A DNA stretch of 64,000 bases from Nocardioides sp. InS609-2. GTDB taxonomy: Bacteria; Actinomycetota; Actinomycetes; Propionibacteriales; Nocardioidaceae. Both the position numbers and the translations under genes were made by a program. The notes under the pieces were generated by a model. That model worked only from the letters and a program-made list of their open reading frames with translations. It was not told the origin of the DNA and made no database searches. This document shows, piece by piece, positions 19,326-28,198 of the stretch. The first letter of the stretch is position 1. Every line of letters begins with the position of its first letter. The stretch covers positions 2,852,001 through 2,916,000 of the forward strand of contig NZ_CP060034.1 of NCBI RefSeq assembly GCF_023208195.1, written 5' to 3'.

Positions 19326-20775
19326 GGTGCTTGTGATCGGTGCCGGGCCGGCGGGCCTCTGCGCCGCCGCGGCTGCACGCGAGGCGGGCGCCGAGGTACG
19401 ACTGCTCGACGCTGCGGACGCCACAGGCGGCCAGTACTGGCGAGACCTGCCCGTCAGCCGGTCCGACGGCAGCGAGTCCTCGCTGCACCACGACTGGGCG
19501 CACTACGTCAGGCTCCGCGACTCCCTCGAGAGTGATCCAGGGGTCCGGGTCGACCTCGGTGCCCACGTCTGGGCGCTCGGCCGCGACGACCGAGGCATCC
19601 GCGTCGACGTCGTCCACGGGCAAGCCGACGGCACTGAGCGCGCCACCGAGCGGATCCGGACCCGAAGCCTCGTGCTCGCCACCGGGGCCTACGACCGGGC
19701 GTTGCCGATCCCCGGCTGGACCCTGCCCGGGGTGTTCACCGCCGGTGCGGCCCAGGCTTTGGCCAAGGGCGAGCGGGTTGCGGTGGGGAAGCGGGTGATC
19801 GTGGCCGGCGCGGGACCGTTCCTCCTGCCGGTCAGCCAGGCGCTGGGCCAGACCGGGGCCCGAGTCGTGGCCGTCGTCGAGGCCGGTCGCCCCGGTCATC
19901 TGGCGCGGGCTTGGCTGCGCCGCCCCAGCGAGCTCCTCGCCGCGCGTGGCAAGGCTGCTGAGCTCGGCGGCTACGTCTGGGACATGCTCCGCCGGCGGGT
20001 GCCCTACCGCGCCGGTCACGGAGTCGTCGAGATCCATGGCAGGCACGAGGTCGAGGCCGTCACCATTGCTCGCCTGGACGCCCGGTGGCGCCCGATCGCG
20101 GGTACCGAGCGGCGCTTCGACTGCGATGCGGTGTGCCTGGGCCACGGGTTCACCCCGCGTCTCGAGCTGGCGATCGCGGCCGGTTGCCGACTCGACGAGC
20201 GGCGCTTCGTCGAGGTCGACGACGCCCAGCTAACGACGGTGCCGGGTGTGTACGCCGCGGGCGAGCTGACCGGCATCGGCGGCGCCGACCTGGCCCAGGC
20301 CGAAGGACGGATCGCGGGCTGGGCGGCTGCTGGCGGCGCCCTGGACGCGGACCCGCTGGCACCGGCACGCCGTGCCCGTAGCCGCATGCGGGGGTTCGCG
20401 GCCCGAATCGAGGACGCCCACGGCATCGGTGCCGACTGGCCGCGCTGGCTTCGCGACGACACCGTGGTGTGTCGCTGCGAGGAGGTCGACCGGGCCACGC
20501 TGCGCCGCGTGGCCGCGGGCACCGACGCCAGCGGGCTGCGCTCGTTGAAGCTGACCACCCGCGCAGGGCTCGGTGCCTGTCAGGGCCGGGTCTGCGGGCG
20601 CACTGTCGAGCAGCTTCTCGCCGCTCACCTGACCACTCCCGGTGGCACCCGGTCGGAGGTGGTCGGCACCGACCGCCGTCCGGTCGCAGCCCCCCTCCGA
20701 CTCGGTGAGCTAGCCCGCTACGGCGAGCCCTCCGCGACTCCATCCTGCTCGGCCCCACAGAAGGAACAACCCTGA
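19315..20775 (+). CDS. FAD/NAD-binding subunit with BFD-like [2Fe-2S] domain
   Basis: 486 residues. It starts at the ATG at 19315 with VLVIGAGPAGLCAA (FAD fold). A second nucleotide fold is at VIVAGAGPFLLP. Near the C-terminus, VVCRCEEVDRATL and LGACQGRVCGRTV give the four-Cys BFD-like [2Fe-2S] domain. This is the large pyridine-nucleotide-disulfide-reductase-like subunit (LhpE/HcnB/OoxA type) that relays electrons from the dehydrogenase. Its stop overlaps the start of the deaminase gene by one base. Confidence 0.85.
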   Translation: MTAEVLVIGAGPAGLCAAAAAREAGAEVRLLDAADATGGQYWRDLPVSRSDGSESSLHHDWAHYVRLRDSLESDPGVRVDLGAHVWALGRDDRGIRVDVVHGQADGTERATERIRTRSLVLATGAYDRALPIPGWTLPGVFTAGAAQALAKGERVAVGKRVIVAGAGPFLLPVSQALGQTGARVVAVVEAGRPGHLARAWLRRPSELLAARGKAAELGGYVWDMLRRRVPYRAGHGVVEIHGRHEVEAVTIARLDARWRPIAGTERRFDCDAVCLGHGFTPRLELAIAAGCRLDERRFVEVDDAQLTTVPGVYAAGELTGIGGADLAQAEGRIAGWAAAGGALDADPLAPARRARSRMRGFAARIEDAHGIGADWPRWLRDDTVVCRCEEVDRATLRRVAAGTDASGLRSLKLTTRAGLGACQGRVCGRTVEQLLAAHLTTPGGTRSEVVGTDRRPVAAPLRLGELARYGEPSATPSCSAPQKEQP

Positions 20776-21686
20776 TGAAGACCACTGACCTGGGCGGCGT
20801 CGTCGTCGCCACCACCTTGGCGTTCAAACCCGACGACTCCGCGCCCGCGGGGCTCGCGGTCGACTTCGACAAGTTCGGCGAGCACGTCGACATGCTGATG
20901 AGCAACGGCTGTCACGGCGTCGGCCCCAACGGCTCCCTTGGGGAGTACTCCTCGCTGAGCGACGAGGAGCGCCGCAAGGTGATCCAGGTGGCCGTCGACG
21001 CAGTCGCCGGGCGCGGCCTCGTGATTGCCGGATGCCACGGCGTCGGGTGGCCCCAGGCCCGGGTCTGGGCCGAACGCGCCCAGAGCGACGGTGCGGACGC
21101 CGTACTCCTGCTGCCTCCGACGATGTATCGCGCCAACGACGACGAGGTGATCGAGCACTACGCCCGCGTCGCTGACGTGGGCCTGCCGATCATGGCCTAC
21201 AACAACCCCTTCGACACCAAGGTCGACCTGGTGCCCTCCTTGGTCGCCCGGATCGCGGAGATCCCCGAGGTGGTGGCGATCAAGGAGTTCTCCGGAGACG
21301 TACGTCGGGTCTTCGAGATCAAGGAGCTGTGCGACATCGACGTCGTCGCCGGCGCGGACGACGTCCTCTTCGAGTTGCTGGTCGACGGGGCCGTGGGCTG
21401 GTTCGCGGGCTACCCCAACGCGTTCCCCAAGGAGGCTGTCGAGCTTTACGACCTGTGTCGGGCCGGGGACTACGCCGCGGCGCGGAGCCTCTACGCGCAG
21501 CTCGTCGCGGTGTTCCGCTGGGACTCGCGCACCGAGTTCGTCCAAGCCATCAAGCTCTCCATGGACATCTGCGGTCGATCCTACGGTGGGCCTACGCGTC
21601 CCCCCCGCGGACCACTGAGCGAGGAGCACGCGGCCCGGGTCAAGGCCGACACCGAACGAGCTCTGGCGGCTATCGACGCCAGGTGA
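20775..21686 (+). CDS. Pyrroline-4-hydroxy-2-carboxylate deaminase (DapA family)
   Basis: 303 residues with a dihydrodipicolinate-synthase/N-acetylneuraminate-lyase TIM barrel. The Schiff-base Lys is in VVAIKEFSGD and the Tyr in PIMAYNNPF. Next to hydroxyproline dehydrogenase and epimerase genes, the likely reaction is deamination and dehydration of pyrroline-4-hydroxy-2-carboxylate to 2-oxoglutarate semialdehyde (LhpC/HypD type). The substrate is assigned by context; the enzyme family itself is certain. Confidence 0.85.
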   Translation: MKTTDLGGVVVATTLAFKPDDSAPAGLAVDFDKFGEHVDMLMSNGCHGVGPNGSLGEYSSLSDEERRKVIQVAVDAVAGRGLVIAGCHGVGWPQARVWAERAQSDGADAVLLLPPTMYRANDDEVIEHYARVADVGLPIMAYNNPFDTKVDLVPSLVARIAEIPEVVAIKEFSGDVRRVFEIKELCDIDVVAGADDVLFELLVDGAVGWFAGYPNAFPKEAVELYDLCRAGDYAAARSLYAQLVAVFRWDSRTEFVQAIKLSMDICGRSYGGPTRPPRGPLSEEHAARVKADTERALAAIDAR

Positions 21687-21741
21687 GCAGACCGGCACCA
21701 TCCTTGCCCAGCACTGGCCACTCACCACTGGAGCTCATGCC

Positions 21742-22743
21742 ATGCGTACGATCCGCACCTTCCACGCCGTTGACTCACACACCGAGGGGATGCCCACCCG
21801 GGTGATCGTCGGTGGGATGGGCGTCATTCCCGGGGCGACGATGAACGATAAGCGGCTGCACTTCATCGAGTACCTCGACGACGTCCGTCGGCTGCTGATG
21901 AGCGAGCCGCGTGGTCACGCCTCGATGTCCGGCGCGATTCTGCAACCGCCCACCCGCGAGGACTGCGACTGGGGAGTGGTCTACATCGAGGCGAGCGGCT
22001 GCCTGCCGATGTGCGGTCACGGCACGATGGGGGTGGCCACGGTCCTGGTGGAGACCGGGATGGTGCCGGCCGTCGAGCCGGTCACCGAGATCCGCCTGGA
22101 CACCCCCGCCGGGGTCGTGGTGGCACGGGTGTCTGTCGAGCACGGTCGGGCGGCCTCGGTGACGCTGGCCAACGTGCCCAGCTTCGTCGAGCGGCTGGAC
22201 CAGACGATCGAGGTCGCCCGGATCGGCCAGGTGCCCTACTCCGTCGCCTTCGGCGGCAACTTCTACGCCCTGGTCGATCTCGAGGACGTGGGTCTGCCTT
22301 TCGACCGCTCCCGAAGCCACGAAATCCTGAGCGCCGGGCTCTCCATCATGGAGGCCATCAATGCGACAGCCCCGCCGCGGCACCCGTCGATTGAGGGCGT
22401 GAACCACGTCCACCACGTCGAGTTCATCGCTCCCGGCTCCGACGCCCGGCTCTCCCGACACGCGATGGCCATCCACCCCGGTTGGTTCGACCGGTCCCCG
22501 TGCGGCACCGGCACCTGCGCGCGGATGGCTGAGCTGCACGCACGCGGCGAACTCGCATTGGACACCGACTTCGTCAACGAGTCCTTCATCGGCTCGCAGT
22601 TCACCGGCCGGCTGATCGCCACCACCACCGTCGGCGGCCTGGCTGCGGTGATCCCCGAGATCACCGGCCGCGCCTGGATCACCGGCACCGCCCAGTACCA
22701 GCTTGACCCGACGGATCCGTTTCCTGCCGGCTTCGACTTCTAG
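21742..22743 (+). CDS. 4-Hydroxyproline 2-epimerase (proline racemase family)
   Basis: 333 residues. Both catalytic Cys residues are present, in PMCGHGTMG and SPCGTGTCARM, so it belongs with the two-base racemases/epimerases rather than the hydroxyproline dehydratases, which have Ser or Thr at one site. HTEGMPTRVI near the N-terminus is typical. It would convert trans-4-hydroxy-L-proline to cis-4-hydroxy-D-proline, the substrate of the dehydrogenase encoded at 17821-20775. It lies 55 bases after the deaminase gene and 7 bases before the aldehyde dehydrogenase. Confidence 0.88.
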   Translation: MRTIRTFHAVDSHTEGMPTRVIVGGMGVIPGATMNDKRLHFIEYLDDVRRLLMSEPRGHASMSGAILQPPTREDCDWGVVYIEASGCLPMCGHGTMGVATVLVETGMVPAVEPVTEIRLDTPAGVVVARVSVEHGRAASVTLANVPSFVERLDQTIEVARIGQVPYSVAFGGNFYALVDLEDVGLPFDRSRSHEILSAGLSIMEAINATAPPRHPSIEGVNHVHHVEFIAPGSDARLSRHAMAIHPGWFDRSPCGTGTCARMAELHARGELALDTDFVNESFIGSQFTGRLIATTTVGGLAAVIPEITGRAWITGTAQYQLDPTDPFPAGFDF

Positions 22744-22750
22744 GAGAGCT

Positions 22751-24265
22751 ATGACGCACACCCAAACAGACAACGGCGGCGCCGCACTCGACGCCGTCCT
22801 TTCCGCCGCCGCTCAGAGCGCCGCGGCGTTCGCGGCCACCGCGCCTCGCGAACGCGCTGCCGCCCTGGTTCGGATCGCCGACCGGCTCGACGCCGCGGTG
22901 GCGGAGATCGTCCGGATCGGCGGTGAGGAGACCGCGCTGCCCGAGGGCCGGCTCCGTGGCGAGCTCAACCGCACCACCGCCCAACTCCGGCTCTTCGCCG
23001 AGGTGGTGATGGAGGGGGCGTACTTCGACGCCCGGATCGACGAGGCCGACGCCGACTACGTGGTCGGTCCCCGCCCCGACGTGCGCCGTGTCAACGTGCC
23101 ACTCGGCCCGGTGCTGGTCTTCGCCGCCTCGAACTTCCCGCTCGCCTTCTCCGTCGCCGGGGGTGACACCGCCGCCGCGCTCGCTGCTGGCTGCCCCGTG
23201 GTGGTCAAGGCGCACGACGGCCACCCTCGACTCAGCGACCTCACCGCGCGGATCGTGACTGAGGCGCTCGCCGAGTCCGCTCTGCCGTCCGGGGTGTTCG
23301 CACTGATCAGTGAGCGCGACGATGCCACCGCGGCGCTGCAGGACCCGCGAATCCGCGCCGCCAGCTTCACGGGCTCGACGGCCGTGGGCCGGATGCTCGC
23401 CGACCTGGCCGCCACCAGGCCTGATCCGATCCCGTTCTTCGGCGAGCTGGGTAGCGTCAACCCGGTCTTCGTGACACCTGCGGCACTCGCCGCCGACGGC
23501 GAGCGGATCGCGAAGGAGTACGTCGCCTCCGTCACCGGGTCCGCCGGTCAGCTATGCACCAAGCCCGGCTTCTGCTTCGTGCCCGACATCGCGCCGATGC
23601 GGGCCGGGATCACCGCGGCGCTCAAGGGGCTGGGCGAGACCCGCCTGCTGACCCCCAGCATCTCGACGGGCTACGCCCAGCGCCGCGCCGCGCTGATGTC
23701 TGCTTCCGGGGTCGAGATAGTCGCCGAAGGTGGTCTGCGCACCGACGAGGACGGCTTCGCCTGGGTGGTCCCTACCGTGCTGACGGTCGGCCTCGCCGAC
23801 CTGGAGAAGGCCGGCGACGCCGTGCTCGACGAGACGTTCGGGCCTCTGTCCGTGCTCGTCACCTACGATGAGCGGGCAGCGCTGCCCGCTGTCGCCGAGC
23901 GGATCTTCCCGGGCAATCTGACGGCGACCCTGCACCTGGCCGCGGACGAGGATCCTGGACCGTGGGAAGCCCTGGTCGCTGCGCTGGGCCGGACCTCCGG
24001 TCGCGTCTTGTTCCGGGGCTGGCCGACAGGCGTCTCAGTCACTGCGGCCATGCAGCACGGGGGACCCCATCCGGCCACGACGAGCGACGCCACCTCGGTC
24101 GGGACGGCCGCGATCGGCCGCTTCCTGCGCGCCGTCTGCTTCCAGAACGCTCCGGCAGCGTTTCTCCCAGCCGCGCTGCGCGAGGACAATCCGTGGGGCG
24201 TTCCGCAACGCCGCAGCCCCGCGGGTCTCTCGCACGACTGGGGAACGCTGACCGGCCGCTACTGA
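22751..24265 (+). CDS. 2-Oxoglutarate semialdehyde dehydrogenase (aldehyde dehydrogenase family)
   Basis: 504 residues. The catalytic Glu is in FFGELGSVNPVFV, the catalytic Cys in SAGQLCTKPGFCFV, and the NAD(P) segment in SFTGSTAVGR. The N-terminus and length fit the FatE-like ketoglutaric-semialdehyde dehydrogenases of hydroxyproline and sugar-acid pathways. It makes 2-oxoglutarate from the deaminase product, closing the route to the TCA cycle. GGAGAG precedes the ATG at 22751, 7 bases after the epimerase stop. Confidence 0.88.
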   Translation: MTHTQTDNGGAALDAVLSAAAQSAAAFAATAPRERAAALVRIADRLDAAVAEIVRIGGEETALPEGRLRGELNRTTAQLRLFAEVVMEGAYFDARIDEADADYVVGPRPDVRRVNVPLGPVLVFAASNFPLAFSVAGGDTAAALAAGCPVVVKAHDGHPRLSDLTARIVTEALAESALPSGVFALISERDDATAALQDPRIRAASFTGSTAVGRMLADLAATRPDPIPFFGELGSVNPVFVTPAALAADGERIAKEYVASVTGSAGQLCTKPGFCFVPDIAPMRAGITAALKGLGETRLLTPSISTGYAQRRAALMSASGVEIVAEGGLRTDEDGFAWVVPTVLTVGLADLEKAGDAVLDETFGPLSVLVTYDERAALPAVAERIFPGNLTATLHLAADEDPGPWEALVAALGRTSGRVLFRGWPTGVSVTAAMQHGGPHPATTSDATSVGTAAIGRFLRAVCFQNAPAAFLPAALREDNPWGVPQRRSPAGLSHDWGTLTGRY

Positions 24266-25227
24266 TGGGACGAGCCGCGGTGCCGTTCTACGACGCCAGC
24301 ACCATCCGCGACGCGCTGCGACCGCGCGCGGCGGTGCAGGCGCTGGCCGACGCCCTGCACCACGGGCTCGACCCTGCCGCCGCAGCGCCTCGCAGCATCG
24401 TGCCGGTCGAACACGGGGAGCTGCTGCTCATGCCCGGGGAGTGCGCCGGCGCGGTCGGAGTGAAGATCGCGACCGCTGCCCCCGGCAACGCCGCGCTAGG
24501 TCTGCCACGGATCCAGGGCCTCTACGTGCTGGTCGATGCTCGTACCCTCACTCCCCGAGCCTTGCTGGACGGCATCGAGCTGACCTTGCTGCGTACGCCG
24601 GCTGTCTCCTTGCTGGCGGTCCGCGACCGACTCACAGCTGCGGCTGAACCGCTGCACCTGGTGGTGGTCGGAACCGGTCCGCAGGCTGTCCGGCACGTCG
24701 AGACGACGTACGACGTCCTCGAAGCGGTGCGCCCCATCGCCTCGGTCACCTACCTCAGCCGCCACCCGGAGTGCTTCGTGCCACCTCCTGCCAGGGCAGC
24801 CGCTCTGGTGCTGCCGCTCGGCGGCGCGGCATCCGACGAGGCGATCGCAGGGGCCGGCCTCGTGGTGTGCGCCACCTCGACCCGGACCCCCTTGTTCGAC
24901 GGCGCCGTGGTCAGCGACGACGCGGTGCTGGTCGCGGTGGGTTCCCACGACCCGCTGGCCCGCGAGCTCGACGAGCAGCTGATGGGGCGCTCCCATGTCG
25001 TGGTCGAGGACGTGGAGACCGCCCTGCGCGAGGCCGGGGACTGCGTCCAGGCGATGGCGGCCGGCACGCTGCGCCGCGACTCGTTGATCCCGCTCACCGC
25101 GGCACTCGCCGATCCTGAGGGGCTCACCAGGGACCGGCCCCTGGTCTTCAAGTCGACCGGCATGGGCTGGCAGGACGCCGTCGTGGCTGCGGCCGTGATG
25201 GCCGCAATCGAGCGAGTGGGCGAGTGA
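24265..25227 (+). CDS. Ornithine cyclodeaminase/mu-crystallin family protein, likely pyrroline-2-carboxylate reductase
   Basis: 320 residues. VVVGTGPQAVRHVE is the Rossmann NAD(P) motif, and the N-terminal YDASTIRDAL and MPGECAGAVGVKIATAAPGN are the substrate-side segments of the family. In hydroxyproline and 3-hydroxyproline loci such proteins reduce pyrroline-2-carboxylate to L-proline (LhpI type), so this gene may let the operon also handle trans-3-hydroxyproline or D-proline products. True ornithine cyclodeaminase activity is the alternative. The ATG overlaps the previous stop by one base, so it belongs to the operon. Confidence 0.75.
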   Translation: MGRAAVPFYDASTIRDALRPRAAVQALADALHHGLDPAAAAPRSIVPVEHGELLLMPGECAGAVGVKIATAAPGNAALGLPRIQGLYVLVDARTLTPRALLDGIELTLLRTPAVSLLAVRDRLTAAAEPLHLVVVGTGPQAVRHVETTYDVLEAVRPIASVTYLSRHPECFVPPPARAAALVLPLGGAASDEAIAGAGLVVCATSTRTPLFDGAVVSDDAVLVAVGSHDPLARELDEQLMGRSHVVVEDVETALREAGDCVQAMAAGTLRRDSLIPLTAALADPEGLTRDRPLVFKSTGMGWQDAVVAAAVMAAIERVGE

Positions 25228-25248
25228 GCGGCGCTCAGCTCGAGGCCG

Positions 25249-25941
25249 TCAGCTCGAGGGAGGGCGTCGCTCACCGGAGGCCCAGATGGTCCGGACCCGC
25301 CCGATGTGCCGGGTGGTGAGCTCCTCGATGCCCGCGACGTCGCTGTCGATGGCGCGATCGATCAGCTCGGCGTGCTCCCGGACTGTCTCAACCAGTCGGC
25401 CGCTACGAGACAGGGTCTCCAGACCGTAGAGCCGGCTGCGCCCCCGCAGGCCGCGCACGGTCTGTACCAATGACGCGTTGCCGTGCAGGGCGAGGAACCC
25501 GGTGTGGAACTCGGTGTCCAACTGGATGTATTCCACGAGATTGCCCTCGGCGGCGGCCCCTTCGATCTGAACGGCGAGTCGGCGCAGTTCCTCCAGCCGG
25601 GGCCGCTGCTGCTCGACGTAGGCCGCTGCCACTCGTCCCATGATGGGCACCTCGAGCAGCAACCGCATCTCCACCAGCTCATCGAGCTCGGCGTCGGTGG
25701 GCCGGCGGACCCTGAACCCCTTGTTGGGCAGCACCTCGACCATGTCCTCGCGGACCAGCTCGAGCATCGCCTCGCGGACCGGGGTCGCGGACACCCCGAA
25801 GTCACTGGCCAGCGCCGGTGCCGAGTAGACCTCGCCCGGTCGCATCGATCCCGAGATCAGCGCTGCTCGGAGCGCCTCGACGATGTCCTCGCGCACGCTC
25901 GAGCGCCGGATGACCCCGACGGGGGGATCGACTCGCACCAC
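25249..25941 (-). CDS. GntR-family regulator (FadR/FCD subfamily) of the hydroxyproline genes
   Basis: 230 residues from the GTG at 25941, which has GGGAG five bases upstream. An in-frame start at 26109 would read through the operator into the transporter's leader and is unlikely. The winged helix contains SAPALASDFGVSATPVREAM, and the FCD ligand domain contains metal-binding His/Asp residues (DTEFHTGFL, REHAEL, TRHIGR). It lies between the pathway genes and the divergent transporter genes. Candidate operators at 17803 and 25993 make it the probable regulator of both. Confidence 0.85.
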   Translation of the reverse strand: MVRVDPPVGVIRRSSVREDIVEALRAALISGSMRPGEVYSAPALASDFGVSATPVREAMLELVREDMVEVLPNKGFRVRRPTDAELDELVEMRLLLEVPIMGRVAAAYVEQQRPRLEELRRLAVQIEGAAAEGNLVEYIQLDTEFHTGFLALHGNASLVQTVRGLRGRSRLYGLETLSRSGRLVETVREHAELIDRAIDSDVAGIEELTTRHIGRVRTIWASGERRPPSS

Positions 25942-25992
25942 TTCTACTCCCTCGATTTCGTCCAAGCCGGAACTGTACCTCTGGCTATGGAC

Positions 25993-26008
25993 ATGTGATA
26001 TGTCACAT
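25993..26008. promoter_or_regulatory. Palindromic candidate operator between gntR and the ABC importer
   Basis: ATGTGATATGTCACAT has perfect 6-bp arms (ATGTGA/TCACAT) around TATG. It sits 37 bases before the ATPase gene and about 50 bases upstream of the gntR GTG. The same 11-mer occurs ahead of the catabolic operon. Confidence 0.6.
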
Positions 26009-26044
26009 CGTATAGTGCAATGACACCGATAGGAAGGGTCGCAG

Positions 26045-26824
26045 ATGACTCTGAGTGGAACGGCCGAGGGCGGCGCTCGCGTCGGCATCGAGCTGGAGCA
26101 CCTGTCCAAGCGCTTCGGCGATCACGTCGTCCTCGACGACGTTTCGCTCCGGGTCGCGCCGGGCAGCGTCACCGCCCTAATCGGGCCCTCCGGCGCGGGG
26201 AAGAGCACCTTCCTGCGTTGCATCAACCTGTTGGAGCGGCCCGACTCAGGCCGGATCAAGGTTGCCCACCACACCATCGAGCCCGGCAGGGAGGTGCGGG
26301 CCCGCGACTTGGCGGCGCTGCGGCGCACGGTCGGGATGGTGTTCCAGTCGTTCAACCTGTTTCCGCACATGTCGGTCCTGGACAACGTCAGCTTCCCGCA
26401 GCGCAAGGTGCTCAAGCGCACCAAGGAGCGGGCCGACGAGCGCTCGATGCTGCTGCTCGAGCGGGTCGGCCTGCCGGAGAAGGCCAGGGAGTACCCGCAG
26501 CGTTGCTCCGGTGGTCAGCAGCAGCGGATCGCGATCGCCCGGGCGCTGGCCCTCGATCCCAGCATCATGCTGTTCGACGAGCCCACCTCGGCCATCGACC
26601 CGGAGGTCGGCCTCGAGGTGCTTGCTGTCATGCGGGAGCTCGCTGAGGAGGGCATGACGATGCTGGTGGTCACCCACGAGATGCACTTCGCGCGCGACGT
26701 CTCCGACACGTTGGTGGTGATGGCCGACTGCAAGATCATCGAGCAGGGCGACCCGAAGGCGATCATGAGCGACCCCCAGGTCCCTCGCACCCGTCAGTTC
26801 TTGCGCGCGGTGCTGGAGCGCTGA
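26045..26824 (+). CDS. ABC transporter ATP-binding protein (hydroxyproline/amino-acid importer)
   Basis: 259 residues. Walker A GPSGAGKST, signature CSGGQQQR and Walker [15 protein letters not shown] are intact; FQSFNLFPHMSVLDNV marks the PAAT subfamily. The signature starts with Cys rather than the usual Leu. AGGAAGG is upstream of the ATG. It is the first of four importer genes next to the hydroxyproline operon, preceded by the shared operator, so hydroxyproline or a related imino acid is the likely substrate. Confidence 0.88.
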   Translation: MTLSGTAEGGARVGIELEHLSKRFGDHVVLDDVSLRVAPGSVTALIGPSGAGKSTFLRCINLLERPDSGRIKVAHHTIEPGREVRARDLAALRRTVGMVFQSFNLFPHMSVLDNVSFPQRKVLKRTKERADERSMLLLERVGLPEKAREYPQRCSGGQQQRIAIARALALDPSIMLFDEPTSAIDPEVGLEVLAVMRELAEEGMTMLVVTHEMHFARDVSDTLVVMADCKIIEQGDPKAIMSDPQVPRTRQFLRAVLER

Positions 26825-26825
26825 G

Positions 26826-27464
26826 GTGGAAGCCTTCACCACGGTTCTCGAGGGTCTTCCGCTGACGTTGTGGCTGACCTTCGCGTCGTTCGCCATCGGT
26901 GCTGTCGGCGCGATTCCGTTGGCGCTCGGGCTGCGGTCGAGGTGCACTCCGGTGCGGATGCTGTGCCGGCTTCTTGTCGACTTCGTCCGCGGCGTGCCGA
27001 TCATCGTGTGGCTGTTCGTGCTGAAGTTCGGCCTGACCTTCGGCACCTTCCGGTTCACCCCGGTCCAGGCGGCCATCCTCGGCCTGGGTGTCGTTTCGGC
27101 GGCGTACCTCGCCGAGATCTACCGGGGCGGCTTGCAAACGGTGCCCGCCGGGCAGCTCGAGGCCGCCCAGGCGCTCGGCCTGTCCCGGAGTACCGCCTTC
27201 GGGCGCATCGAGGCGCCCCAGGGCTTCCGGATCGTCTCGCCCTCGGTGGCGACGTACCTCATCGGCCTGTTCAAGGACACCGCGATCGCCTCGACGATCA
27301 TCGCGCCGGAGATGGTCTTCCAGGCCCAGTCGTTCGCTCGGCAGAACCCTGACCAGGGGCTGATCACCTACGGCTACGCGGGCTTGCTCTACATCGTCTT
27401 GAGCCTGCCCGTCGCGTACTTCGCGCGAAGACTGGATCGGCGACTCCGAGAGGCGGCGCACTGA
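26826..27464 (+). CDS. Amino-acid ABC transporter permease
   Basis: 212 residues, GTG start one base after the ATPase stop. Five membrane helices; the EAA loop reads GQLEAAQALGLSRSTAF, and DFVRGVPIIVWLFV is the typical second-helix segment of His/Glu/Gln importer permeases. It pairs with the following permease. Confidence 0.86.
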   Translation: MEAFTTVLEGLPLTLWLTFASFAIGAVGAIPLALGLRSRCTPVRMLCRLLVDFVRGVPIIVWLFVLKFGLTFGTFRFTPVQAAILGLGVVSAAYLAEIYRGGLQTVPAGQLEAAQALGLSRSTAFGRIEAPQGFRIVSPSVATYLIGLFKDTAIASTIIAPEMVFQAQSFARQNPDQGLITYGYAGLLYIVLSLPVAYFARRLDRRLREAAH

Positions 27465-28120
27465 TGTCCTGGCTCAACGACTGGGTTGGCTTCCTGCCCG
27501 AAATGCTCGACGGCCTCAAGATCTCGCTGCTGGTTGCAGGGGTTGCGATCCTCGCCGGCTATCCCGTGGGCCTGGTGCTGGGGCTGATGGTGAGCTCCGC
27601 ACACGTCGTCGTGCGAACTGTCGGCTTGGTGCTCGTCGAGGCGGGACGTGGCGCCCCGGCACTGGTGATCCTCTACATCGTCTACTACGGCCTGCCGAGC
27701 ATCGGGATCACCTTTGAGTCCATCACGGCGGCGTGCATCGGACTGGCCTTCAGCGCCGCGGCGTACTCCAGTGAGATGTTTCGTGCCGGGATTCAGTCGG
27801 TGCCGCGTGGTCAGCTCGAGGCGGCCGACGCCCTAGGTCTGGAGCGCTCCTCGACGTTCCGCCGGATCGTGCTGCCGCAGGGGCTGCGCTCAGCCGTCCC
27901 GGGCCTGATGGGCGTGGCGATCCAGGTCTTCCAGGGGACGTCGCTGGCCTACGGGATCGCCGTGCCGGAGCTGATGAAGACCGCCTACAACATCGGCAGC
28001 CAGGACTTCAACTACCTCAAGGTCTTCGTTCTCGCCGGGCTCGTCTACGCCGGCGTCTCCGTGCCGGCGACCTGGATCACCGTCTACTTCGAGCGCCGCA
28101 TGTCTCGCCGCTACGCCTAG
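27464..28120 (+). CDS. Amino-acid ABC transporter permease
   Basis: 218 residues, ATG overlapping the previous stop by one base. Same fold: VEAGRGAPALVILYIVYYG, and the EAA loop GQLEAADALGLERSSTF with VLPQGLR. Together with the preceding gene it forms the membrane channel of the importer. Confidence 0.86.
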   Translation: MSWLNDWVGFLPEMLDGLKISLLVAGVAILAGYPVGLVLGLMVSSAHVVVRTVGLVLVEAGRGAPALVILYIVYYGLPSIGITFESITAACIGLAFSAAAYSSEMFRAGIQSVPRGQLEAADALGLERSSTFRRIVLPQGLRSAVPGLMGVAIQVFQGTSLAYGIAVPELMKTAYNIGSQDFNYLKVFVLAGLVYAGVSVPATWITVYFERRMSRRYA

Positions 28121-28198
28121 CCGGGTCTCGCCCTCGACCTGAGCCGCCCATAACCGAACCGAGCCCGAACGTCAGAACATCCAACCAGGAAGGCACCC

